From: Streptomyces sindenensis
GTDB taxonomy: Bacteria; Actinomycetota; Actinomycetes; Streptomycetales; Streptomycetaceae
DNA: 64,000 nucleotides
Direction of reading: 5' to 3'
NCBI RefSeq assembly: GCF_014649035.1
Contig: NZ_BMSG01000004.1
Location: forward strand, 186,001-250,000
In this document: one piece after another, positions 24,510 to 34,670 of the stretch
Layout: every line of letters begins with the position of its first letter
Numbering within the stretch: the first letter of the stretch is position 1
The notes under the pieces: model-generated
Databases searched by the model: none
Seen by the model: only the letters and a program-made list of their open reading frames with translations
Told to the model about the DNA's origin: nothing
Position numbers and translations under genes: made by a program

Positions 24510-26609
24510 ATGACCACGCAAGCCCCGCAGTTCCCCGGTGCGCCCGTCGTCCGCCGAGAGGCCCGGGACAAGGTCACCGGCACCGCCCGCTACGCGGCCG
24601 ACCGCGCACACGCCGGCTGTCTGTACGCCTGGACCGTTCCGGCCACGATCGCGGCCGGACGCGTCACCGCCGTACGGGCCGTCGACGCCCTCGCCGTGCC
24701 CGGCGTCCACTGCGTCCTCACCCACGACAACGCGCCCCGGCTCCAGGAGCCCGACGACCCGATCCTCGCCGTGCTCCAGGACGACCGGGTCCCGCACCAC
24801 GGCATGCCGGTCGCCCTCGTGATCGCGGATTCCCCGGAGGCCGCCCGTACCGGAGCCGGGGAACTCCACATCGAGTACGAACGCGATCCGCACGACGTCA
24901 CCCTCACCGAGGACCACCCCGGCCTCTACACGCCCGAGGAGGCCAACGGCGGGTTCCCCGCCGTCCGGAGCCGGGGCGACGTGGAACGCGCCCTGGCCGG
25001 CTCGCCCGTCCAGGTCGACGCGACGTACCGGATGGACGCGCTGCACAACCACCCCATGGAACCGCACGCCGCCACCGCCGTATGGGCCGAAGGGCACCTC
25101 ACCGTCCACGACTCCAGCCAGGGATCCGACAAGGTGCGCGGCAGTCTCGCCCAGGCGTTCGGCCTTGACCCGGAACGGATCACCGTGGTCTCCGAGCACG
25201 TCGGCGGCGGCTTCGGTTCGAAGGGCACCACCCGCCCCCAGGGGGTCCTGGCCGCCATGGCCGCCCAGTACACCGGACACCCCGTCAAACTCGCCTTTCC
25301 CCGGGCCCAGCTCGCCGAGGTCGTCGGACACCGGGCCCCCACGATCCAGCGGGTCCGGCTCGGCGCGGACTTCGACGGCGTGCTCACCGCCGTCAGCCAC
25401 GAGGTGGTCACCCAGACCTCCACGGTGAAGGAGTTCGTCGAGCAGGCCGCCGTGCCCGCCCGCGTCATGTACGCCTCGCCGAACAGCCGCACCGGGCACC
25501 GGGTGGTCGCCCTCGACGTGCCCAGCCCCTCCTGGATGCGCGCCCCGGGGGAGGCCTCGGGGATGTACGCCCTGGAGTCCGCCATGGACGAACTGGCCTC
25601 CGCGCTCGGCCTCGACCCCGTGGAACTGCGGCTGCGCAACGAACCCGCGACCGAACCGGACAGCGGCCGCCCCTTCAGCAGCCGCGGCCTCGCCGCCTGC
25701 CTGCGCGACGGCGCGGCGCGGTTCGGCTGGCACGACCGCGACCCCCGCCCCGCCGCCCGGCAGGAAGGCCGCTGGCTCATCGGTACGGGCGTGGCCTCCG
25801 CGACGTACCCCGTCCTCGTCTCCCGGTCCACCGCGAGCGCCCACGCCGCGCCGGACGGCTCCCTGACCATCCGGGTCAACGCCACCGACATCGGCACCGG
25901 GGCCCGCACCGTCCTGGCCCAGATCGCCGCCGACGCGCTCGGCACCGACCCCGCGGCCGTCCACGTCGGTATCGGCTCCACCGAACTGCCCACCGCCCCG
26001 CTGGCCGGCGGCTCCTCCGGCACCGCCTCCTGGGGCTGGGCCGTGCACAAGGCCGCCGCGGACCTCGCCGTCCGCCTCGCCGCACACTCCGGGCCGCTGC
26101 CCGCCGAGGGGATCACCACCACCGCCGACACCGAGCAGGAGACCGCCGAGGAGTCCCCGTACGCCCGGCACGCCTTCGGCGCCCACTTCGCCGAGACGGC
26201 CGTCGACGCCGTCACCGGCGAGGTGCGCGTCCGCAGGCTCCTCGGGGTGTACGCCGCCGGACGGATCCTCAACGCGCGCACCGCCCGCTCCCAGTTCACC
26301 GGCGGCATGGTGATGGGCATCGGCATGGCCCTCACCGAGGGCTGCGGCATCGACCCGGTCTTCGGCGACTTCACCGCCAAGGACCTCGCCTCCTACCACG
26401 TGCCCGTCTGCGCCGACACCGCCGACATCCAGGCCCACTGGATCGAGGAGGACGACCGCCACCTCAACCCCATGGGCAGCAAGGGCATCGGCGAGATCGG
26501 GATCGTCGGCACCGCCGCCGCCATCGGCAACGCGGTCCGCCACGCCACCGGCGCCCGGCTGCGCGAACTGCCCCTCACCCCGGACACCGTGCTGCCCTAC
26601 CTGCTGTGA
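24510..26609 (+). CDS. Molybdenum aldehyde oxidoreductase, molybdopterin catalytic subunit (PaoC-like)
   Basis: 699 residues, normal for the large subunit. It binds molybdopterin cytosine dinucleotide and oxidises aldehydes or N-heterocycles. VGGGFGSKG and RAPGEASGMYALESAMDELA are cofactor loops, SSGTASWGWA is another, and the C-terminal GSKGIGEIGIVGTAAAIGNA contains the catalytic glutamate after the conserved Gly-Ile-Gly. No maturation factor (XdhC type) or MCD synthase is in the window, so those must be elsewhere. The true substrate is unknown. Confidence 0.93.
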   Translation: MTTQAPQFPGAPVVRREARDKVTGTARYAADRAHAGCLYAWTVPATIAAGRVTAVRAVDALAVPGVHCVLTHDNAPRLQEPDDPILAVLQDDRVPHHGMPVALVIADSPEAARTGAGELHIEYERDPHDVTLTEDHPGLYTPEEANGGFPAVRSRGDVERALAGSPVQVDATYRMDALHNHPMEPHAATAVWAEGHLTVHDSSQGSDKVRGSLAQAFGLDPERITVVSEHVGGGFGSKGTTRPQGVLAAMAAQYTGHPVKLAFPRAQLAEVVGHRAPTIQRVRLGADFDGVLTAVSHEVVTQTSTVKEFVEQAAVPARVMYASPNSRTGHRVVALDVPSPSWMRAPGEASGMYALESAMDELASALGLDPVELRLRNEPATEPDSGRPFSSRGLAACLRDGAARFGWHDRDPRPAARQEGRWLIGTGVASATYPVLVSRSTASAHAAPDGSLTIRVNATDIGTGARTVLAQIAADALGTDPAAVHVGIGSTELPTAPLAGGSSGTASWGWAVHKAAADLAVRLAAHSGPLPAEGITTTADTEQETAEESPYARHAFGAHFAETAVDAVTGEVRVRRLLGVYAAGRILNARTARSQFTGGMVMGIGMALTEGCGIDPVFGDFTAKDLASYHVPVCADTADIQAHWIEEDDRHLNPMGSKGIGEIGIVGTAAAIGNAVRHATGARLRELPLTPDTVLPYLL

Positions 26610-26729
26610 CCGGGCACCCGCCCCCACCAGCACGGACGGCCCAGCTGTTGCGCGTCCGGCGTACCGGCCTCACCCTGAGGAGTGACCCAGAAGTGATAAG
26701 TGCTCACGCTTCGTGTTCGGGGGTCGTTC

Positions 26730-26759
26730 GTACGACGGGGTGAAGTACGACGGGGTGAA
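26730..26759. repeat. 15-bp direct repeat upstream of the RsbW-like gene
   Basis: GTACGACGGGGTGAA occurs twice in tandem at 26730-26744 and 26745-26759, 32 bases before the ATG. It could be a paired regulator site or a chance duplication. Confidence 0.6.
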
Positions 26760-26791
26760 GCGCGTGGGCCTCGTGGTGAGGAGCCTCGACG

Positions 26792-27247
26792 ATGACCGTT
26801 CCACTCGACCGGTGCTATGCGGTCGAACTGCAGGTGTCGGCAGAGCGCGTTTCCCAGCTGCGGCGGATCGTCGCCGCACACCTCCGTCACTGGAGTCTCG
26901 ATCTGCACGTCCGGCCGGTCTGCCGGGCCCTGGACGAACTCCTGACCAACGTCCACCGGCATGTCGGCGACGGCAACACCTGCGTCCTCGAACTCCGCTG
27001 GACCGGACGGCACGTGACCGTGTCCGTCGCCGACAACAGCGCCCGGATGCCCCGGCTCCTGCCGGCCGGCGGCGGGCTGAGCCGGGTCATGGCCCTCAGC
27101 GACAGCTGGGGCACCTGCCGGACCACGGACGGCAAAGTGGTCTGGTTCACCCGCTACGCCGAGGCGCCGAAGGCCGCGGGACTCCTCCCGTACGCCCCAC
27201 TGCCCGGCGTCCGCACCGCCCGCGACATCCCGGCGGCGCTCGTGTGA
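26792..27247 (+). CDS. RsbW/SpoIIAB-like ATP-binding protein (HATPase_c_2)
   Basis: 151 residues forming only a GHKL ATPase domain. The N box is DELLTNVHRHVGDG, the G1-like motif VADNSARMP is short, and GGGLSRVMALSDSWG covers the G2 region. Streptomyces carry dozens of such single-domain kinases, acting as anti-sigma factors or as kinases of STAS anti-sigma antagonists. No sigma or STAS partner is adjacent, so its target is unknown. The gene is followed by a strong terminator. Confidence 0.88.
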   Translation: MTVPLDRCYAVELQVSAERVSQLRRIVAAHLRHWSLDLHVRPVCRALDELLTNVHRHVGDGNTCVLELRWTGRHVTVSVADNSARMPRLLPAGGGLSRVMALSDSWGTCRTTDGKVVWFTRYAEAPKAAGLLPYAPLPGVRTARDIPAALV

Positions 27248-27272
27248 CCGTCCCGAGCAGGGCGGCCCGCAC

Positions 27273-27325
27273 CCCGGCCGACGCGGATCGTGCCCCCCGG
27301 GCACGCATGATCCGCGTCGGCCGGG
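27273..27325. terminator. 17-bp hairpin with inner stem
   Basis: Bases 27273-27289 pair with 27309-27325, and an inner GTGCCC/GGGCAC helix lies at 27290-27295 and 27299-27304. It isolates the RsbW-like gene from the dehydrogenase. Confidence 0.8.
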
Positions 27326-27409
27326 TACGTGCGGGGGAGGGGAGGGCCGCGTTGCGCGGACCGGTGCGGCGCGGCACGGTCGGACTACCGATGCAAGGAG
27401 GCCACTGCC

Positions 27410-28822
27410 ATGCCCATCGCGACGGTCAACCCCGCGAACGGCGAACTGATCAGGTCATTCGACGCCCTCGGCGAGGAGGAGACCGAACGCCGGATCACCG
27501 CCGCCGCGGAGACCTTCCGCCAGTACCGCACCACCCCCTTCCCCCAGCGCGCGGCCTGGCTGAACCGGGCCGCCGACCTCCTCGACGAGGACCGCGAGAC
27601 CATCGCCCGCACGATGACCCTGGAGATGGGCAAGCCCGTCACCGCGGCCCGCGCCGAAGCCGCCAAGTGCGCGAAGGCGATGCGCTGGTACGCCGACCGT
27701 GCCGAAGGGCTCCTCGCCGACGAACATCCGGACCCCGCCGACGTGACGGACTCCGGCGCCTCCCGCGCGCTGGTCCGCTACCGCCCGCTCGGGGTGGTCC
27801 TCGCCGTGATGCCGTGGAACTTCCCGCTCTGGCAGGTGGTGCGCTTCGCCGCCCCCGCCCTGATGGCGGGCAACGTCGGGCTCCTCAAGCACGCCTCGAA
27901 CGTCCCGCAGACCGCCCTCTACCTGGAGGACCTCTTCCACCGGGCCGGATTCCCGGCGGGCTGCTTCCGTACGCTGCTGATCGGCTCGGGCGCGGTCGAG
28001 GACGTCCTGCGCGACCCGCGGGTCGCCGCCGCCACGCTCACCGGCAGCGAACCGGCCGGGCGCTCGGTCGCCGCCACCGCCGGTGACGAGGTCAAGAAGA
28101 CCGTGCTGGAACTCGGCGGCAGCGACCCCTACCTCGTCCTGCCCTCGGCGGACGTGGAGAAGGCCGCCGCCACCGCCGTCACCGCACGCGTCCAGAACAA
28201 CGGCCAGTCCTGCATCGCCGCCAAGCGCTTCATCGTCCACGCCGACGTGTACGACGCGTTCGCCGAACGCTTCACCGCCGGCATGCGCGCCCTGACCGTC
28301 GGCGACCCGCTGGAGGAAGCCACCGACATCGGGCCGCTCTCCACCGAACAGGGCCGCACCGACCTGGAGGAACTCGTCGACGACGCCGTCGAACGCGGGG
28401 CGGAGGCGCTGTGCGGCGGCCGCCGCCCCGACAAGCTCGGCGGCGGCCTGGAGAACGGCTGGTTCTACGAGCCCACCGTGCTCGCCGGCATCACCACCGC
28501 CATGCGCATCCACCGCGAGGAGACCTTCGGCCCGGTCGCCACCCTCTACCGGGTGGCCGACCTCGACGAGGCGATCCACCTGGCCAACGACACCCCCTTC
28601 GGCCTCAGCTCCAACGTCTGGACCCGCGACCAGGGCGAACAGGAGCGCTGCGCCCGCGATCTGGAGGCCGGCGGCGTCTTCTTCAACGGCATGACCGCCT
28701 CGCACCCCGCCCTGCCCTTCGGCGGGATCAAGCGCTCCGGTTACGGCCGTGAGCTGGCCGGACACGGCATCCGCGAGTTCTGCAACGCCACCACGCTCTG
28801 GTACGGGCCCGAGGCTTCCTGA
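27410..28822 (+). CDS. NAD(P)-dependent succinate-semialdehyde dehydrogenase family protein
   Basis: 470 residues. It should oxidise succinate semialdehyde or a similar aldehyde to the acid. [19 protein letters not shown] is the cofactor-binding strand, [12 protein letters not shown] carries the catalytic glutamate and [12 protein letters not shown] the nucleophilic cysteine. Short actinobacterial GabD homologues of about 455-470 residues match. AAGGAGG lies eight bases before the ATG. Only 50 bases separate it from the phosphoketolase gene, so they are likely co-transcribed. Confidence 0.9.
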   Translation: MPIATVNPANGELIRSFDALGEEETERRITAAAETFRQYRTTPFPQRAAWLNRAADLLDEDRETIARTMTLEMGKPVTAARAEAAKCAKAMRWYADRAEGLLADEHPDPADVTDSGASRALVRYRPLGVVLAVMPWNFPLWQVVRFAAPALMAGNVGLLKHASNVPQTALYLEDLFHRAGFPAGCFRTLLIGSGAVEDVLRDPRVAAATLTGSEPAGRSVAATAGDEVKKTVLELGGSDPYLVLPSADVEKAAATAVTARVQNNGQSCIAAKRFIVHADVYDAFAERFTAGMRALTVGDPLEEATDIGPLSTEQGRTDLEELVDDAVERGAEALCGGRRPDKLGGGLENGWFYEPTVLAGITTAMRIHREETFGPVATLYRVADLDEAIHLANDTPFGLSSNVWTRDQGEQERCARDLEAGGVFFNGMTASHPALPFGGIKRSGYGRELAGHGIREFCNATTLWYGPEAS

Positions 28823-28872
28823 GGCGCCTGCCCATCGCCCGTGTGCCGTCACCCGACGAGGAGACCCGCTCC

Positions 28873-31251
28873 GTGAGCGACACCCGTACCCCCGCCGCCC
28901 TCACCGACGACGAACTCGCCGCGCTCGACGCGCACTGGCGCGCGGCCAACTACCTCGCCGTCGGCCAGATCTATCTGCTGGCCAACCCCCTCCCGACCCG
29001 GCCGCTCGTCCCCGAGGACATCAAGCCCCGGCTTCTCGGACACTGGGGCACCTCGCCGGGGCTCAACCTCGTCCACACCCACCTCAACCGGGTGATCAAG
29101 GCCCGGGACCTGAGCGCCCTGTGCGTCTGGGGGCCCGGCCACGGCGGACCCGCCGTCCTCGCCAACGCCTGGCTGGAGGGCAGCTACTCCGACACCTACC
29201 CCGACGTCGGGCGGGACGCCGAGGGCATGGGCGCGCTGTTCAAGCAGTTCTCGTTCCCGGGAGGCGTGCCCAGCCATGTCGCGCCCGAGACCCCCGGCTC
29301 CATCCACGAGGGCGGCGAACTCGGCTACGCCCTCAGCCACGCCTACGGGGCCGCCTTCGACCACCCGGATCTCCTCGTCGCCTGCGTGGTCGGCGACGGG
29401 GAGGCCGAGACGGGGCCGCTCGCCGCGTCCTGGCACGCCGACAAGTTCCTCGACCCGGTCCACGACGGGGCCGTCCTGCCCGTCCTCCACCTCAACGGCT
29501 ACAAGATCGCCAACCCGACGGTCCTGGCCCGCGTCCCCGAGGAGGAACTGGACCAACTGCTGCGCGGCTACGGCCACGACCCGCTGTTCGTCGGCGGCGA
29601 CGACCCGGCCGCCGTCCACCGGGCCCTGGCCGCGGCCATGGACACCGCACTCGACCGCATCGCCGCCCACCAGCGGGCGGCCCGCGAGGACGGCGTCACC
29701 GAACGCCCCCGCTGGCCCATGATCGTGCTGCGGACCCCCAAGGGCTGGACCGGGCCCGACGAGGTCGACGGGCTGCCCGTGGAGAACACCTGGCGCTCCC
29801 ACCAGGTCCCGCTCTCCGGCGTCCGGGACAACCCCGAGCATCTGCGGCAGTTGGAGGACTGGCTGCGCTCCTACCGGCCCGCCGAACTCTTCGACAGCGA
29901 CGGCCGCCCCACCGAACAGGTTCTCGCCTGTGTGCCCGAGGGGGAGGCCCGCCTCGGCTCCACCCCGTACGCCAACGGGGGGCTGCTCCTGCGCGCGCTG
30001 CCGCTGCCCGACCTCGCGGACCACGCCGTACGGGTCGACAAGCCCGGCACCTCCCTCCACGAGCCGACCAAGGTGCTCGGTGGCCTCCTGGAAAGCGTCA
30101 TGGCCGCCACCGCCGACCGCAGGGACTTCCGGGTGGTCGGCCCCGACGAGACCGCGTCGAACCGGCTGGACGCCCTCTACCGGGCCACCGGCAAGGCCTG
30201 GCAGGCCGGGACCCTCGCCACGGACGAACACCTCGCCCACGACGGCCGGGTGATGGAGGTGCTCTCCGAACACCTCTGCCAGGGCTGGCTGGAGGGCTAT
30301 CTCCTCACCGGGCGGCACGGACTCTTCTCCAGTTACGAGGCGTTCGCCCACATCGTCGACTCCATGGTCAACCAGCACATCAAGTGGCTGCGCACCTCGC
30401 GCCGGCTGCCCTGGCGGCGGCCCATCGCCTCGCTCAACTACCTGCTGACCTCGCACGTCTGGCGCCAGGACCACAACGGCTTCTCCCACCAGGACCCCGG
30501 CTTCGTCGACCACATCCTCAACAAGAGCCCCGAGGTCGTCCGCGTCTACCTCCCGCCCGACGCCAACACCCTGCTCTCGGTCGCCGACCACGCGCTGCGC
30601 AGCCGGGACTACGTCAACGTCGTCGTCGCCGGGAAGCAGCCGACCTTCGACTGGCTCACCCTGGACGAGGCCCGCGCCCACTGCGCGCGCGGGGCCGGGG
30701 TCTGGGAGTGGGCCGGGACCGAGGACGGCGGCCGGGAACCCGACGTGGTCCTCGGCTGCGCCGGGGACGTACCCACCCAGGAGATCCTGGCCGCCGCCGA
30801 CCTGATCCGCCGCCACCTGCCGGAGCTGGCCGTGCGCGTGGTCAACGTCGTCGACATCGCCCGGCTGATGCCCGAGTCGGAGCACCCGCACGGCATGCCG
30901 GACTCCGAGTTCGACGCCCTGTTCACCCGCGACAAGCCGGTGATCTTCGCCTACCACGGCTATCCGTGGCTGATCCACCGGCTCGCCTACCGCCGCACCG
31001 GCCACGCCAACCTCCATGTGCGCGGCTACAAGGAGGAAGGCACCACGACCACACCGTTCGACATGGTCGTCCGCAACGACCTCGACCGCTACCGGCTGGT
31101 CATGGACGTCATCGACCGGGTCCCCGGCCTTGGCGTCCGCGCCGTCGCGGTTCGCCAGCAGATGGCGGACATCCGCAGCCGCCACCACGACTGGATCCGC
31201 GAGCACGGCAGGGATCTGCCGGAGGTCGTCGACTGGAAGTGGGGCGGCTGA
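28873..31251 (+). CDS. xfp: Phosphoketolase (xylulose-5-P / fructose-6-P)
   Basis: 792 residues, the normal length. Using thiamine pyrophosphate it splits xylulose 5-phosphate (and often fructose 6-phosphate) to acetyl phosphate and an aldose phosphate. [31 protein letters not shown] and the TPP motif [11 protein letters not shown] are family marks; [16 protein letters not shown] is the C-terminal signature. I place the start at GTG 28873, nine bases after GAGGAG; GTG 28843 is in frame but has no ribosome site. No acetate kinase or phosphotransacetylase gene is adjacent. Confidence 0.95.
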   Translation: MSDTRTPAALTDDELAALDAHWRAANYLAVGQIYLLANPLPTRPLVPEDIKPRLLGHWGTSPGLNLVHTHLNRVIKARDLSALCVWGPGHGGPAVLANAWLEGSYSDTYPDVGRDAEGMGALFKQFSFPGGVPSHVAPETPGSIHEGGELGYALSHAYGAAFDHPDLLVACVVGDGEAETGPLAASWHADKFLDPVHDGAVLPVLHLNGYKIANPTVLARVPEEELDQLLRGYGHDPLFVGGDDPAAVHRALAAAMDTALDRIAAHQRAAREDGVTERPRWPMIVLRTPKGWTGPDEVDGLPVENTWRSHQVPLSGVRDNPEHLRQLEDWLRSYRPAELFDSDGRPTEQVLACVPEGEARLGSTPYANGGLLLRALPLPDLADHAVRVDKPGTSLHEPTKVLGGLLESVMAATADRRDFRVVGPDETASNRLDALYRATGKAWQAGTLATDEHLAHDGRVMEVLSEHLCQGWLEGYLLTGRHGLFSSYEAFAHIVDSMVNQHIKWLRTSRRLPWRRPIASLNYLLTSHVWRQDHNGFSHQDPGFVDHILNKSPEVVRVYLPPDANTLLSVADHALRSRDYVNVVVAGKQPTFDWLTLDEARAHCARGAGVWEWAGTEDGGREPDVVLGCAGDVPTQEILAAADLIRRHLPELAVRVVNVVDIARLMPESEHPHGMPDSEFDALFTRDKPVIFAYHGYPWLIHRLAYRRTGHANLHVRGYKEEGTTTTPFDMVVRNDLDRYRLVMDVIDRVPGLGVRAVAVRQQMADIRSRHHDWIREHGRDLPEVVDWKWGG

Positions 31252-31337
31252 CCGGTCCGTTCACCGGGCCCGTGCGGCCCGGCCGATGCGGTGAGCGATC
31301 ATGGACGGCGACCCTGCCCGGCCGGAGAGAGGCTGCC

Positions 31338-32297
31338 ATGAAACTGCGCTGTGCCGTCATCGAGGACTTCCAGTCCGTGGCCACCACTGTCGTCGACTGG
31401 TCGCCCGTCACCGACGACGTCGAGATCGTGACGTTCACCGAGCACCTCGCGACCGTGGACGAGGCGGCCGCCGCCCTCGAAGGCTTCGACATCGTGGTCA
31501 CCCTGCGCGAGCGGGTGCCCTTCCCGGCGGAGCTGTTCGCCCGGCTGCCCCGGCTGCGGCTGCTCGTCGCCTCCGGCATGCGCAACTCCGTCATCGACTT
31601 CGACGCCGCGCGGCGGCACGGCGTCGAAGTCTGCGGCACCGCCAGCTCCTCCACCCCGCCCGTCGAGCTCACCTGGGCCCTGCTGCTGGGCCTGGCGCGC
31701 GGCATCGTTCCCGAGGCGACGGCCCTGCGCACGGGCGGGCCCTGGCAGTCCACCCTCGGGGCCGATCTGCACGGGCGGACGCTCGGTCTGCTGGGGCTCG
31801 GGAAGATCGGCGCCCGGGTGGCGCAGGTGGGACTGGCCTTCGGGATGGACGTGGTCGCCTGGAGCCGGAACCTCACGAAGGAACGCACCGACGAGGCCGG
31901 GGTGACCCTGGCCGCCTCCAAGGAAGAGCTGCTGGCCGAGAGCGACTTCGTCTCCGTGCACCTGGCGCTCGGCGAGCGGACCCGGGGGCTGATCGGTGCG
32001 GCCGAACTCGCCCTGATGCGCCCGACCGCGTATCTGATCAACACCTCCCGGGCGGCCATCGTCGACACGGACGCCCTGCTCGCCGCCCTGCGCGACGGCG
32101 AGATCGCCGGGGCCGCCACCGACGTGTTCGACGTCGAGCCGCTGCCGGCCGGCGACCCGGTGCGGACGGCCCCGCGCCTGCTGGCCACACCGCACCTGGG
32201 CTATGTGTCACGCGCCAACTACGAGACGTACTACGGCCACGCGGTGGAGGACATCAGGGCGTTCCTCGACGGAGCGCCGGTCCGCCGTCTGAGCTGA
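31338..32297 (+). CDS. D-2-hydroxyacid dehydrogenase family protein
   Basis: 319 residues. It reduces 2-oxoacids or oxidises D-2-hydroxyacids with NAD(P). The Rossmann motif GLGKIGARVAQVGLAFGMDV is intact; the catalytic triad is visible as Arg in INTSRAAIVD, Glu in FDVEPLP and His in TPHLGY. The start follows GGAGAGAGG. A weak GC hairpin (31264-31282) lies between it and the phosphoketolase, so it may be partly independent. Its stop codon lies in the terminator stem. Confidence 0.9.
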   Translation: MKLRCAVIEDFQSVATTVVDWSPVTDDVEIVTFTEHLATVDEAAAALEGFDIVVTLRERVPFPAELFARLPRLRLLVASGMRNSVIDFDAARRHGVEVCGTASSSTPPVELTWALLLGLARGIVPEATALRTGGPWQSTLGADLHGRTLGLLGLGKIGARVAQVGLAFGMDVVAWSRNLTKERTDEAGVTLAASKEELLAESDFVSVHLALGERTRGLIGAAELALMRPTAYLINTSRAAIVDTDALLAALRDGEIAGAATDVFDVEPLPAGDPVRTAPRLLATPHLGYVSRANYETYYGHAVEDIRAFLDGAPVRRLS

Positions 32298-32307
32298 CGG
32301 CGGACCG
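32278..32307. terminator. 12-bp hairpin overlapping the dehydrogenase stop codon
   Basis: Bases 32278-32289 pair with 32296-32307 around a six-base loop that begins the TGA region. The gene to the right is convergent. Confidence 0.75.
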
Positions 32308-32325
32308 ACCCCGCCCGGGGGCCGT

Positions 32326-33441
32326 TCAGTAGCGCAGGGCCGCCGCGATCCGGCCGTGCTCCGCCAGCGAGTCGTCCTCGACGAACACGACGTCGGCGCC
32401 GCTGTCCAGCGCCGCTTCGACCAGTTCGTCCACGATGTCCTCGCGGACCGCGCCGTCCGCGCTCTGAGCCGTCCCCTCGGGCACCGGCTCCAGATGCTCG
32501 TCGGCCACCCGGACGGTCGCCTGGAAGTGTTCCTCGACCGCGACCAGACCCGCCCGGCCCTCCCGTACGGCGGCCCACACCTCGTCGAGCCCGCCGGCGA
32601 AGGCGTGGGCGCTGCGGGCGTTGTCGAGCCGGGTCTCCACCTCGGCCGCCGCCTGGTGCGCCCCCTCCTCCAGGGCGGGGCGCAGCTCCCGGAGGACCTC
32701 GGCGGGCGGCAGATCGGCCGGCGCCCCCTTGGCGACCCGGCCGACCGCGGACCGCGAGCTCTCCCCGACCTCGTCCAGCAGGGCGAGAGCGGGGGCCAGA
32801 CCCATCAGGTACAGCGGACGCGGATCGTCGGCGAGCACCGCGCGCAGCTTCTCGTCGACATCGCGGAAGAAGTTCCGGGTCTCCTCGTCGGTGAACGTGC
32901 TCGGAGTGTCCCCGATCCGCTCCTCGCGCTGCGGGTTCGGCGGCTCCTTCGGCGCGGTCAGCGGGAAGCCGCCGGTCCGCTCCGGCCGGACGCCGTCGCC
33001 GGTCCCGATCCACAGCGTGGCGTGGTCGGCGGCGACGGTCAGCGCCCGGAACGGCCGTGTCTGCGCCTTGGCCGCGACGAGGTTGCGCGTGAGGAACGTG
33101 TCGCTGAGCACCACCCGTTCGGGTGCGGTGCGCGGCAGCTGCCAGATCCGGTAGTCGTCCGTGGTGACCAGGAGCACCAGGGAGTCCAGCGCCCCGCGCG
33201 GGTCCACCTCCTCCGCAGCCCGCTCCAACTGGGCCCGCAGGGCGGCCGCGACCTCGCGGCTGACCTCCGGATCGGCGTCCAGCCGGTGCCCGGCCTCCGT
33301 CACCAGGTTCCGCAGCCGGACCGGGTCCTGGGCGTTGTCCGGGGCCTTGCGGTGGGTCGGCATGGTCAGGGACAGCGCCGGATAGGGCCGGGTCGCCCGC
33401 AGCTCCCGCAACAGGTCGGCGGTCAGGGCGTCCGTATCCAT
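32326..33441 (-). CDS. baeRF family 3 protein (bacterial archaeo-eukaryotic release-factor-like)
   Basis: 371 residues from the ATG at 33441, preceded by GGGAGGGA. The sequence runs from YPALSLTMPTHRKAPDNAQD, through SDTFLTRNLVAAKAQTRPFR and YLMGLAPALALLDEV, to a C-terminal ALDSGADVVFVEDDSLAEHG. This is the order of the bacterial family related to eRF1/Pelota central and C-terminal domains. The C-terminal half is an L7Ae/RNase H-like fold expected to bind ribosomes or RNA. A role in ribosome rescue or hibernation is a guess from the family relation. Confidence 0.75.
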   Translation of the reverse strand: MDTDALTADLLRELRATRPYPALSLTMPTHRKAPDNAQDPVRLRNLVTEAGHRLDADPEVSREVAAALRAQLERAAEEVDPRGALDSLVLLVTTDDYRIWQLPRTAPERVVLSDTFLTRNLVAAKAQTRPFRALTVAADHATLWIGTGDGVRPERTGGFPLTAPKEPPNPQREERIGDTPSTFTDEETRNFFRDVDEKLRAVLADDPRPLYLMGLAPALALLDEVGESSRSAVGRVAKGAPADLPPAEVLRELRPALEEGAHQAAAEVETRLDNARSAHAFAGGLDEVWAAVREGRAGLVAVEEHFQATVRVADEHLEPVPEGTAQSADGAVREDIVDELVEAALDSGADVVFVEDDSLAEHGRIAAALRY

Positions 33442-33469
33442 CGTTCCCTCCCAGGGCTCGACCCGCTCC

Positions 33470-33498
33470 CGTATGAAGCGGATGCTTCGACGAGTCAA
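33470..33498 (-). promoter_or_regulatory. Candidate promoter of the baeRF gene
   Basis: On the minus strand TTGACT (33498-33493) and CATACG (33475-33470) are 17 bases apart, with the ATG 28 bases further. The region between the two divergent genes is locally AT-rich. Confidence 0.4.
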
Positions 33499-33572
33499 TT
33501 CATACCTTTTGATCCTAATATGGGCGAGTTATTGCACGGAGGTGCGGGAGCGGGAGTGCAGGAGGGCGCGCG

Positions 33573-34067
33573 ATGTCCACCCTCACGGTGTGGAAGTTCC
33601 GGACGGCCGACGGCGCGGAGAGCGTCGAGGAGGCCCTGAAAGCCCTTCAGAGGGAAGGGCTGATCAAGATCCTCGACGCGGCCGTGGTGAGCTGGCCCGC
33701 CGAGCGGGCCAAGCCGCGCACCAGACAGCTGAACAACCTCGTCGGCGCCGCAGCCCTCAGCGGCACCTTCTGGGGCATGCTCTTCGGGCTGATCTTCCTC
33801 ATGCCGCTGCTGGGTGCGGCCATCGGAGCGGCCGCCGGGGCGCTGGGCGGGAAGCTCGCGGACGTCGGCATCGACGACGACTTCATCGCCGAGGTCAAGG
33901 AGAAGGTGACCCCCGGAACCTCGGCGCTGTTCCTGCTGACCATGAACGAGGTGCCCCAGCGGATCGGCGCGCGACTGCCCGGTGACGGCGCGGAACTCCT
34001 CCACAGCAATCTCGACACCGAGCGCGAGGCGAAGCTCCGCGACATCTTCGGCGATGACCCGGCCTGA
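33573..34067 (+). CDS. DUF1269 family protein
   Basis: 164 residues. The family text STLTVWKFRTADGAESVEEA, NNLVGAAALSGTFWGMLFGL and GTSALFLLTMN is clear. A Gly/Ala-rich hydrophobic stretch in the middle (about 49-92) may insert in or lie on the membrane. The function of DUF1269 is unknown, though it often sits near stress genes. It may share a stress-related promoter region with the divergent baeRF gene. Confidence 0.85.
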   Translation: MSTLTVWKFRTADGAESVEEALKALQREGLIKILDAAVVSWPAERAKPRTRQLNNLVGAAALSGTFWGMLFGLIFLMPLLGAAIGAAAGALGGKLADVGIDDDFIAEVKEKVTPGTSALFLLTMNEVPQRIGARLPGDGAELLHSNLDTEREAKLRDIFGDDPA

Positions 34068-34102
34068 CCCCCGCGCACCCCCACACCTGGATTGGACCGT
34101 CC

Positions 34103-34657
34103 GTGAATGTGAATCCCCCCGCCCGCCGGGCCCGCGCCGCGCGCGCCCTGGCCCCCGTCGCGGTCGCGGCCCTGCTTTTCGCCGGTACGGCGGCCTGCGA
34201 CTCCGACACCACCAGCGAAGGCATCGACCGGGGCGTCCACACCCTCACGCCCGAACCGGAGGAGTCGCCGAGCGAGTCCCCGAGCCCGCGCACCCAGGAG
34301 AGCTTCGCCGCCTCGGTGTCCGCCGAGTCCGAACGCGTACGGCAGGAGGCGACGAAACGCCTCGACGAGGTGGAGGGCCGGGGCAACGCCATCGCCGACG
34401 TCTCGGTCACCGGGCTGCCGCTCAGCGGCTCCGAGGAGGTCCGCAGCGCGCGGGTCCGGGTCACCAACCCCACCGACGAGGCCGCGTTCTACGCCGTGAA
34501 GGTGGAGTTCGTCGACGCCGAGGACAAGGTCCTGGACACCGTCGTCGTCGGCATCGAGGACGCGCCGCCGGACCGTACGGTCGACGCCCAGGCCAACAGC
34601 CGCAAGGCCGCCGGGGTGAAGACCTTCCCCCGGGTCGCTCAGACCGAGCGCGGCTGA
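34103..34657 (+). CDS. Small lipoprotein (FxLYD-like)
   Basis: 184 residues from GTG. The lipobox LFAGTAAC predicts a lipid-anchored protein. A Pro/Ser/Glu linker follows (PEPEESPSESPSP), then a helix and a beta-sandwich-like end with VRVTNPTDEAAFYAVKVEFV, which resembles FxLYD domains of secreted Streptomyces proteins. Function unknown. It is 13 bases upstream of the glutaminase gene and likely co-transcribed. Confidence 0.78.
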   Translation: MNVNPPARRARAARALAPVAVAALLFAGTAACDSDTTSEGIDRGVHTLTPEPEESPSESPSPRTQESFAASVSAESERVRQEATKRLDEVEGRGNAIADVSVTGLPLSGSEEVRSARVRVTNPTDEAAFYAVKVEFVDAEDKVLDTVVVGIEDAPPDRTVDAQANSRKAAGVKTFPRVAQTERG

Positions 34658-34670
34658 GGGGGCGCGCGTC

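Noticed and set aside
23412..26633. A 1073-codon open frame antisense to the molybdenum oxidoreductase genes
   Set aside because: Gly/Val/Arg-rich text without domains; high-GC genes commonly leave long open antisense frames. The plus-strand genes have clear motifs.
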